NCBI GenBank assembly: GCA_020631315.1
Contig: JAHDHM010000075.1
Coordinates: forward strand, 1-11,697
DNA length: 11,697 nucleotides
Source: Acidimicrobiales bacterium
GTDB taxonomy: Bacteria > Actinomycetota > Acidimicrobiia > Acidimicrobiales > Poriferisodaliceae
Direction of reading: 5' to 3'
In this document: positions 6,334 to 11,697 of the stretch, piece after piece
How positions within the stretch are numbered: the first letter of the stretch is position 1
Layout: each line of letters begins with the position of its first letter
Program-made: the position numbers and the translations under genes
Notes under the pieces: model-generated
Told to the model about the DNA's origin: nothing
What the model saw: only the letters and a program-made list of their open reading frames with translations
Databases searched by the model: none

Positions 6334-6849
6334 ATGCTGCGACTCGGGATCTACGGACTTCCGGCGATGATCATGACGGCGGTGTGGCTGTATGCCTTCC
6401 TCGACGTCATCGCCACCGACGAGATGATGGTGCGCAACCTGCCGAAGATCTCCTGGGTCTTCATCGTCCTGTTCTTCCCCGCCATCGGCGCCATCGCTTG
6501 GCTGGGTTTCGGTCGACCGCTGTACACGGGCTGGGCACCTGGCTCGACCGACTCTCGCCCTGTGAAGCGGGTCGTCGGGCCTGAGGACAAGCCCGAGTGG
6601 GATCATCCTCGGCGCAACGACGGCAACTGGACCCGATCCCGGCCGCCGATGGCACCGGCCGAGCCTGCGCTGCGGGAGGATCCCGCAGGACCAGCACAGC
6701 GTCAGAAGGCGTCCGCCGAGACCGACGCTGCCAAGGAGCGTCGCCTGATGGAGTGGGAGGCCGAGCTCGCCAAGCGCGAAGCCGACCTGGCCGCTGCATC
6801 GGCCGATGACGTTGCGGCTCCGTCGGATGAGGACGAGCAGCAGAGCTGA
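6334..6849 (+). CDS. PLDc_N-domain small membrane protein with coiled-coil tail
   Basis: This is a 171-residue protein. Its first ~68 residues match the PLDc_N (phospholipase D/cardiolipin synthase N-terminal) arrangement: a hydrophobic helix (~7-24), the polar link VIATDEMMVRNLPKISW, and a second helix (~43-60) ending in GFGRPLY. The phospholipase HKD catalytic domains are absent, so it is a membrane anchor rather than an enzyme. The rest is charged and proline-rich, then a short predicted coiled coil (AAKERRLMEWEAELAKREAD, ~133-152) and an acidic end. Such stand-alone proteins are common in actinobacteria and their function is unknown. ATG 6334 is chosen because GAGAGAGGTGGG lies just upstream and the hydrophobic helix starts within a few residues. 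An in-frame upstream ATG at 6229 would lie within the promoter. Confidence 0.82.
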   Translation: MLRLGIYGLPAMIMTAVWLYAFLDVIATDEMMVRNLPKISWVFIVLFFPAIGAIAWLGFGRPLYTGWAPGSTDSRPVKRVVGPEDKPEWDHPRRNDGNWTRSRPPMAPAEPALREDPAGPAQRQKASAETDAAKERRLMEWEAELAKREADLAAASADDVAAPSDEDEQQS

Positions 6850-6885
6850 GGCCGAGACGCTGCGGTGTCGGCTGGTCGACACGCC

Positions 6886-6901
6886 TAGTCTCGGCGCCAT
6901 G
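6886..6901 (+). promoter_or_regulatory. Putative -10 element of a leaderless promoter for the DUF2855 gene
   Basis: TAGTCT (6886-6891) is followed by 7 nt and the ATG at 6899, with no Shine-Dalgarno sequence. This is the expected layout for a leaderless actinobacterial mRNA. No clear -35 is visible 16-18 nt upstream. Confidence 0.42.
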
Positions 6902-8020
6902 ACCTCCTGCTTCGACGTCGACCGCAGCGACCTGTCCGTCTCGCGCTGGGCCGAGGTGCCCGTGCCGACCGAGCACGCCGGCGGCGCCGGCCTCGTCGAG
7001 CTCGAGGTCGAGGGCTTCGCCTTCACCGCCAACAACATCACCTACGCCGTCGCCGGCGACATGCTCGACTACTGGGGCTTCTTCCCCGCCGAGATGCCTT
7101 GGGGCCGCGTGCCCTGCATGGGCTATGGCCGTGTCGTCGCCAGTGCGGTCGACGGCATCGAGGTCGGCTCCCGCTACTACGGCTGGTACCCGATGACCGA
7201 CCGGGTCGTGATCTCGGCCACGGCCACCTCGGGCGGGTTCCGTGACGACGGCGAGCACCGCGCCAACCACGCCCCCGTGTACCGGACCTTCGAGCGCCTC
7301 GACGACAGCTCGGGCGACGCCGACGACGACGGCCTCACGGAGCGGGGTCACCGCCGCCTCCTGCTGCGCGGCCTGTTCGCGACATCCTGGCTGGTGGACG
7401 ACTTCCTCGCATCGAACGACGACTTCGGCGCCGAGCGGGTCATCATCACGAGCGCCTCGTCGAAGACCTCGATCGCGCTCGCCCACTCGGTCCACGCCCG
7501 AGGTGAGGGGCGCCCGTCCACCGTGGGTCTGACCTCACCCCGCAATCGGGAGTTCGTCGAGTCGCTCGGTTGGTACGACGAGGTCGTCGAGTACGGCGAC
7601 CTCGACGGCGACGACTGGCCCATCGACCGTGACACACCGTCGGTGATCGTCGACATGGCCGGCGACCAGCCGTTGCTCGGCAAGCTCCACACCGGCCTCG
7701 GCGCACTGAAGCACTCGGCCCGCGTCGGGATGACCCACTGGGACGCCGTGGACGCGGTCGAGCTGCCGGCGCCGGCTCCTGAGTTCTTCTTCGCACCCAG
7801 CCAGATCCAGGTCCGCGCCGCCGACTGGGGACCCGAGGTGTTGAACCAGCGCCTGCTCGACGCGGTGAACGGGTTCATCGACGACTCGTTCGACTGGATG
7901 ACGGTCGAGGTCTGCACCGGTCAGGACGCCGTCGCCGACCTGTACGAACGCACTCGCAACGGCGAGGTCTCGCCCGCCACCGGCCAGATCGGTGTCGTGG
8001 CCGCGGGTGGTGGCGAATGA
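6899..8020 (+). CDS. DUF2855 family protein
   Basis: This 373-residue protein shows the features I associate with DUF2855: LVELEVEGFAFTANNITYAV near the N-terminus, then DMLDYWGFFP, GRVPCMGYGRVVAS, and the RVIITSASSKTS motif at about residues 180-191. The layout recalls the medium-chain dehydrogenase/reductase fold: an N-terminal catalytic-like domain, then a Rossmann-like part with VIITSASSKTS in the place of the nucleotide loop. No zinc-ligand cysteine pattern is evident. The biochemical role of the family is not known to me; a reductase activity is inference from fold resemblance. Its stop overlaps the start of the SMP-30-like gene by 4 nt (ATGA at 8017-8020), indicating translational coupling and a shared job. 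The start ATG 6899 is supported by the -10-like element 7 nt upstream; an in-frame start at 6806 would lie inside the previous gene. Confidence 0.85.
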   Translation: MTSCFDVDRSDLSVSRWAEVPVPTEHAGGAGLVELEVEGFAFTANNITYAVAGDMLDYWGFFPAEMPWGRVPCMGYGRVVASAVDGIEVGSRYYGWYPMTDRVVISATATSGGFRDDGEHRANHAPVYRTFERLDDSSGDADDDGLTERGHRRLLLRGLFATSWLVDDFLASNDDFGAERVIITSASSKTSIALAHSVHARGEGRPSTVGLTSPRNREFVESLGWYDEVVEYGDLDGDDWPIDRDTPSVIVDMAGDQPLLGKLHTGLGALKHSARVGMTHWDAVDAVELPAPAPEFFFAPSQIQVRAADWGPEVLNQRLLDAVNGFIDDSFDWMTVEVCTGQDAVADLYERTRNGEVSPATGQIGVVAAGGGE

Positions 8021-8913
8021 GCCCGGCAGCCGACATCGAGGTCGTGGCCGCGGTCGGCGCCCGGCTCGGCGAGTGCCCGATCTGGTCCGTCGACGAGTCC
8101 GTTCTCTACTGGGAGGACGTCGAGGGGTGCGCCATCCACCGACACGACCCCTCGACCGGCGAGAACACCTCACGATCCCTGCCTGCTCGTCCCGGCTCGT
8201 TCGTGTTCAGCAAGGTGCCAGGCCAGTTCGTCGTCGCCATGGAGCATCAGCTCGTGCGTCTCGACTGGGCCTCCGGTGAGGTCACCACGATCAGCGACAT
8301 CGAAGCAGGCGGTACCGGCAACCGTCTGAACGACGGACGTTGCGACCCCGCAGGCCGCTTCGTGGTCGGCTCCATGTTCGGCGACGTGAGCGCCGAACGC
8401 TCCAGTGGCATCCTCCACCAGATCGACGGCGACGGCGTGGCGACGACACTGCGGACCGACATCGGCGTGAGCAACGGCATCGTCTTCGACGCCGAGCGGG
8501 GCCGCATGTACTTCACCGACACACCGACTCGTCGCATCGTGGTCTGGGACTACGACCTCGACACCGGCGAGCGCCACGACGAGCGACTCTTCTTCGACTA
8601 CACGACCGTGCGCGGCCTGCCAGACGGCGCGTGCCTCGACGTCGACGGCTGCTACTGGTCGGCCAGCATCTTCGCCGGAGCGCTGACGCGGATCACGCCC
8701 GACGGCGACGTGGACCGGATCGTCGAACTCCCGATCCACACGCCGACGATGCCGTGCTTCGGCGGGCCGAACCTCGACACGATGTACGTGACGAGCCTCG
8801 TCGCCGACGACGAGGAGCATCGCTACGAGGGCACGGGCGACCTTCGGGCCGGCTCGCTCATCGCGCTCGACGTCGGTGCTCAGGGCATCCCCGAGACCCC
8901 GTTCATGGCCTGA
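8017..8913 (+). CDS. SMP-30/gluconolactonase/LRE family protein
   Basis: This 298-residue six-bladed beta-propeller protein belongs to the SMP-30/gluconolactonase family, whose characterised members hydrolyse sugar lactones using a divalent metal. The metal ligands align well with the family: Glu19 (RLGECPIW), Asn153 (GVSNGIVF) and Asp203 (LPDGACLD). The substrate-side Arg103 and Asn105 are in NRLNDGRCDPAGRF. Repeated strand motifs such as VLYWEDV, RMYFTDT and CYWSASIF mark successive blades. All key residues are present, so a lactonase or similar metal-dependent hydrolase is likely, with unknown substrate. It overlaps the DUF2855 stop by ATGA and has no strong ribosome-binding site of its own, so it probably depends on translation of the upstream gene. 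Confidence 0.92.
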   Translation: MSPAADIEVVAAVGARLGECPIWSVDESVLYWEDVEGCAIHRHDPSTGENTSRSLPARPGSFVFSKVPGQFVVAMEHQLVRLDWASGEVTTISDIEAGGTGNRLNDGRCDPAGRFVVGSMFGDVSAERSSGILHQIDGDGVATTLRTDIGVSNGIVFDAERGRMYFTDTPTRRIVVWDYDLDTGERHDERLFFDYTTVRGLPDGACLDVDGCYWSASIFAGALTRITPDGDVDRIVELPIHTPTMPCFGGPNLDTMYVTSLVADDEEHRYEGTGDLRAGSLIALDVGAQGIPETPFMA

Positions 8914-8995
8914 GTCGACGCACCCGACGGTCGCCGGCGCTACGGTCGAGCAGGTCGCACCGCACGGGGACGACATCGCTGACAGCACGACAGCC

Positions 8996-9001
8996 GAGGA
9001 G
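8996..9001 (+). promoter_or_regulatory. Ribosome-binding site of the cupin gene
   Basis: GAGGAG is placed 7 nt before ATG 9009 and fixes that start over the longer open frames around it. A possible weak -10 (TACGGT, 8941-8946) lies upstream in the 95-nt gap after the SMP-30-like gene, so the cupin may have its own promoter. Confidence 0.6.
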
Positions 9002-9008
9002 ACCAGTC

Positions 9009-9329
9009 ATGGATGCGTTCGCAGTTGCCGACACCACCGATGCCGAGTGGACCGAGGCCGCTCCAGGCGTCGAGGTCAAGCCGATCGGTCTGGTCGACGG
9101 TCGCCTGTTCAACATGAGCAAGTTCGCCCCCGGCTTCAGCGCGCCGGAGCACACCCACATCGACAGCGAGTTCGGCTACGTGCTCGAGGGCTCCGTGCAG
9201 TCCCAGGGGCAGCTCCTGACCCCTGGCTGCGGCTACGCAGCGCCGAAGGGCACCACCCACTCTGAGTTCGTGGTGGGCGACGAGGGCTGCACGATGCTGT
9301 TCGTGCTGACGCTCCCCGCCGCCGACTGA
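9009..9329 (+). CDS. Small cupin-domain protein
   Basis: This is a 106-residue single-domain cupin. Motif 1 is HTHIDSEFGYVLEGS, giving His48, His50 and Glu54. Motif 2 is PKGTTHSEF, giving His84. All four usual metal ligands are present, so the barrel should bind a metal such as iron or manganese. Cupins this small serve as dioxygenases, isomerases or sensors, and the sequence does not say which. The gene starts at ATG 9009 behind a good GAGGAG site. The ABC-F gene follows after 23 nt, so the two may share a transcript. Confidence 0.88.
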   Translation: MDAFAVADTTDAEWTEAAPGVEVKPIGLVDGRLFNMSKFAPGFSAPEHTHIDSEFGYVLEGSVQSQGQLLTPGCGYAAPKGTTHSEFVVGDEGCTMLFVLTLPAAD

Positions 9330-9352
9330 GGTCCGCCTCGGCGGAGCTCGCT

Positions 9353-10993
9353 GTGTCCCACGGCCATCACGCCGCCCTCGTCGTCCATCAGCTCGCCTAC
9401 GACCGCGACGGTGCGTCGATCCTCGCCGACGTCTCGGTCACGATCGACCAGAACTCGCGCCTGGCCGTCGTCGGCCCGAACGGCGTGGGCAAGACCACCT
9501 TGCTCCGGCTGCTGGCGGGAGAGGTCTCACCGACTCGAGGTCGCGTCTCCCGTCAGCCGACGACGGCACGTGTCGGCCTCATGCGACAGGAGCTGGATCG
9601 AACGAGTCAGCCCACGGTCCGGGCCCTGCTCGCCGCAGCGACCGGCGTCGCCGCAGCCGATGCCGAGTTCACCGCGGCCGCGGAGGCACTTGCGACCGAC
9701 GCCGCCGGCACTGCCGATCGCTACGACCGGGCGTTGGCCGACTGGACCGCCTCCGGCGCCGCTGACTTCGAGCACCGCCTCGAGGAGGTGGCCGACGATC
9801 TCGGCATGGCAGCCCGCCTGTTGGACGCCGATCCCCGAACCCTCTCGGGCGGCGAGGCATCACGAGCCGGTCTTGCGGTGCTGCTGTTGAGCCGCTTCGA
9901 CATCACCTTGTTGGACGAGCCGACGAACGATCTGGACCTGGCTGGCCTGGCCCGACTCGAACGTTGGGTCGACGAGCACCGAGGCGGCCTCGTCTTCGTC
10001 TCCCATGATCGGGCGTTCCTCGAACACGCCGCACGCCAGGTCCTCGCACTCGACGAACACCATCGGACCGCACAGCTCTATGGCGGCGGATGGCAGACGT
10101 ATCTGGACGAACAGGCCAACGCCCATCGCCTCGCCGTGGAGGCCCACGCTCAGTACGTGGAGGAGAGGGATCACCTCAAGGCCGTCGCCCAGCAGAAACG
10201 CGAGTGGGTCATGCAGGGTGTCTCGCGGGTGAAGAAGAACCCGGACCCGGACAAGCACAAGAACGCGTTCGACAAGGCGCAGACCGACAAGCTCGCCGGC
10301 AAGGCCAGTGCGGCTGATCGAGCCCTCGACCGTCTCGAGGTGGTCGACAAGCCGTGGGAGGGCTGGGACCTGCGATTCACCATCAACGAAGCTCCCCGTG
10401 GCAGCGACGTGGTCGCGGTGCTCGACGGCGCCGTCGTCGACCGGGGGTCGTTCCGGTTGGGTCCGCTCGATGCCGAGATCAGGTTCGGTGAGCGGGTGGC
10501 GATCACGGGGCCGAACGGCTCGGGCAAGACCACGCTGCTCCAGCTGCTGCTCGGTCGTCTGCAGCCGACGGCAGGTCGTGCCCGTCTCGGGCCGAGCGTG
10601 GTGGTCGGCGAACTCGACCAGCGGCGCCTGGGCGTCGACCGACCGGGGGTGACCCTCCTCGACGTGGTCACCGGCGAGCCCTGGTCGCTCGACATCGCCG
10701 AGGCACGCTCGGTGCTGGCCAAGTTCGGCCTCGACGCCGGCGCCGTCACCCGCCCTGCCGCGTCGCTGTCACCAGGAGAACGCACACGCGCCCAGCTCGC
10801 CCTCTTCCAAGCAGTCGGGGTCAACTGCCTCGTGCTCGACGAACCGACGAACCATCTCGATCTCACTGCGATCGAGCAGATCGAATCGGCGTTGGACGGC
10901 TACACCGGCACGCTGCTGCTCGTCAGCCACGACCGTCACTTCATGGAGGCGATCGACGTGACCCGCACCATCGATGTCGGAGCGTTCGGCTAA
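9353..10993 (+). CDS. ABC-F family ATPase
   Basis: This 546-residue protein has two ATP-binding cassettes and no membrane helices, which marks the ABC-F group acting on the ribosome rather than transporters. Cassette 1 has Walker A GPNGVGKT (41-48), signature LSGGE (164-168) and Walker B LLDEPTND with Asp188/Glu189. Cassette 2 has GPNGSGKT (386-393), the variant signature LSPGE (472-476) and LVLDEPTNHLDL with Asp496/Glu497. Between them (~253-325) is a charged, basic linker (QKREWVMQG, RVKKNPDPDKHKNAFDKAQ) in the position of the ABC-F interdomain linker that reaches toward the P-site tRNA. Family roles are rescue of stalled ribosomes or protection from ribosome-targeting antibiotics; which one cannot be decided here. 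GTG 9353 is supported by GGAG 6 nt upstream. Its TAA overlaps the stop of the convergent next gene. Confidence 0.93.
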   Translation: MSHGHHAALVVHQLAYDRDGASILADVSVTIDQNSRLAVVGPNGVGKTTLLRLLAGEVSPTRGRVSRQPTTARVGLMRQELDRTSQPTVRALLAAATGVAAADAEFTAAAEALATDAAGTADRYDRALADWTASGAADFEHRLEEVADDLGMAARLLDADPRTLSGGEASRAGLAVLLLSRFDITLLDEPTNDLDLAGLARLERWVDEHRGGLVFVSHDRAFLEHAARQVLALDEHHRTAQLYGGGWQTYLDEQANAHRLAVEAHAQYVEERDHLKAVAQQKREWVMQGVSRVKKNPDPDKHKNAFDKAQTDKLAGKASAADRALDRLEVVDKPWEGWDLRFTINEAPRGSDVVAVLDGAVVDRGSFRLGPLDAEIRFGERVAITGPNGSGKTTLLQLLLGRLQPTAGRARLGPSVVVGELDQRRLGVDRPGVTLLDVVTGEPWSLDIAEARSVLAKFGLDAGAVTRPAASLSPGERTRAQLALFQAVGVNCLVLDEPTNHLDLTAIEQIESALDGYTGTLLLVSHDRHFMEAIDVTRTIDVGAFG

Positions 10994-11697
10994 GCGCGTC
11001 GGCGCCGCCGCCCCCGGTCGGCGGAACCGTCGGCTCGCAGTGGTCGTGTCGGCGTGCGCAGGACCATGAGCGAACGAGGCAGGTCCAGCTCGTCGGCAGC
11101 GCGAGGCGGTCCGGAGTGGAGCTGGCCGAACATCGGCAGCACGACGATGTGGCCACCCGGCGCGTCGACGTGTGGCAGGTCACCGGACCGCAGTGCGGTG
11201 TCCTGCTCCTCGCTCACCTCGAAGATGGCACCGGGCCGGGCGACGGTCGGGACATCGACACTTCCCGTGGCGACTCGGGGACCGGCGCCGGAGCCGAGGA
11301 TGGAGAACATGCCGACGCCCTCGGCTGGCGCGTACTGACCGTCGTCGAAGTGAGCTTCGGTCACGATCCGCTCCACCGGGGTGAGCGAGGCCGTGAGGTA
11401 CGTCGCCCCGTCAGGGCGTTGGTCGCCGAGGGCGTCGAACACGGCCGCGACCATCGCGGTGGCTGGCGTGCGGAACAGCTCGATGAGTCGTTCGTCTTCG
11501 CCGGTGGGGGCGACGGCGCCGTCGGGTGACACCTGGAAGGTCTCGATCTCGACCGACGTCACCTCGTGCGTCGCGACGGGGAGCTCGACGACGGCATCGA
11601 GGATCACCGGGTCGACCTGGCGGATCGACGTACGGCCATCGTCGGTCGCCGACACGAGATCGGACTTGGACAGTCGGAGGACGTCCGCAAGTGCACC
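10990..11697 (-). CDS. Unknown protein, possible double-stranded beta-helix oxygenase-like (5' end probably outside window)
   Basis: I do not recognise the family with certainty. The frame is open to the right edge. A GTG at 11655 would give 221 residues, but it has no ribosome-binding site. The codons upstream (ALADVLRLSKSDLVSA) read as credible protein, so the true start is probably beyond 11697. Numbered from GTG 11655, the C-terminal half has VTEAHFDDGQY (His102, Asp104), PGAIFEVSEEQD, GGHIVVLPMFGQLHSGP (His180) and LPRSLMVLR (Arg194/Arg200). The order HxD...H...R, with strands between, resembles the iron and 2-oxoglutarate sites of Fe(II)/2OG oxygenases; this is a hypothesis only. The protein ends in a basic tail (RGRRRRRA). 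Its TAG (10992-10990) overlaps the TAA of the ABC-F gene. Confidence 0.6.
   Translation of the reverse strand, partial: GALADVLRLSKSDLVSATDDGRTSIRQVDPVILDAVVELPVATHEVTSVEIETFQVSPDGAVAPTGEDERLIELFRTPATAMVAAVFDALGDQRPDGATYLTASLTPVERIVTEAHFDDGQYAPAEGVGMFSILGSGAGPRVATGSVDVPTVARPGAIFEVSEEQDTALRSGDLPHVDAPGGHIVVLPMFGQLHSGPPRAADELDLPRSLMVLRTPTRPLRADGSADRGRRRRRA

Noticed and set aside
6461..7495. Leftward 344-codon open frame across the PLDc_N and DUF2855 genes
   Set aside because: It spans two real rightward genes and their gap, is rich in Arg/Gly/Val, and has no family features.
8340..9329. Rightward 329-codon frame beginning inside the SMP-30 gene and ending as the cupin
   Set aside because: Its first two thirds are Arg-rich out-of-frame translation of the SMP-30 gene. 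Only the part from ATG 9009, behind GAGGAG, is the real cupin.

Overview
The window is GC-rich, gene-dense bacterial DNA with no rRNA, tRNA, CRISPR array or insertion sequence that I can recognise. The gene set, high GC, frequent GTG starts and -10-like hexamers placed 6-7 nt before start codons suggest an actinobacterium, perhaps of the Acidimicrobiia/Ilumatobacter type. That placement is inference from style, not from a marker gene.

Left part (1-2970). A leftward regulatory gene with a PAS domain runs off the left edge. Its last ~50 visible residues stop looking like a PAS/GGDEF signalling protein and become the interior of a luciferase-like F420-dependent oxidoreductase. The switch falls at an AEHDA motif common to both families, so this is either a real in-frame fusion or an assembly chimera. 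Divergent to it is an alpha/beta hydrolase with a probable leaderless promoter. Convergent with the hydrolase is a Rieske iron-sulfur protein with a Tat-type twin arginine, without the cytochrome b/c genes of a bc complex beside it. Its upstream region holds a 27-nt direct repeat in two copies, abutting the stop codon of the next gene.

Middle part (2970-6850). A leftward pair follows: a glutamine-synthetase-family ligase, then a short-chain dehydrogenase that is frameshifted in this sequence. Divergent from them is an NAD-dependent epimerase/dehydratase. Next is a small membrane protein with a PLDc_N-like two-helix region and a coiled-coil tail, preceded by a good promoter and two inverted repeats in its predicted leader.

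Right part (6899-11697). A DUF2855 protein overlaps by 4 nt with an SMP-30/gluconolactonase-like protein, so the two are probably co-translated. Then come a small cupin and, 23 nt later, an ABC-F ATPase, all rightward. The ABC-F gene converges with a leftward unknown gene that runs to or past the right edge, and their stop codons overlap by a few bases.

The genes look like a mixed chromosomal stretch (redox and amine metabolism, sugar/lactone enzymes, a ribosome-associated ATPase) rather than one pathway. I found no clear new defence or mobile system. The points most worth following up are the PAS/oxidoreductase junction, the frameshifted dehydrogenase, the repeated leaderless-promoter layout, the 27-nt repeat and the structured leader before the PLDc_N gene.
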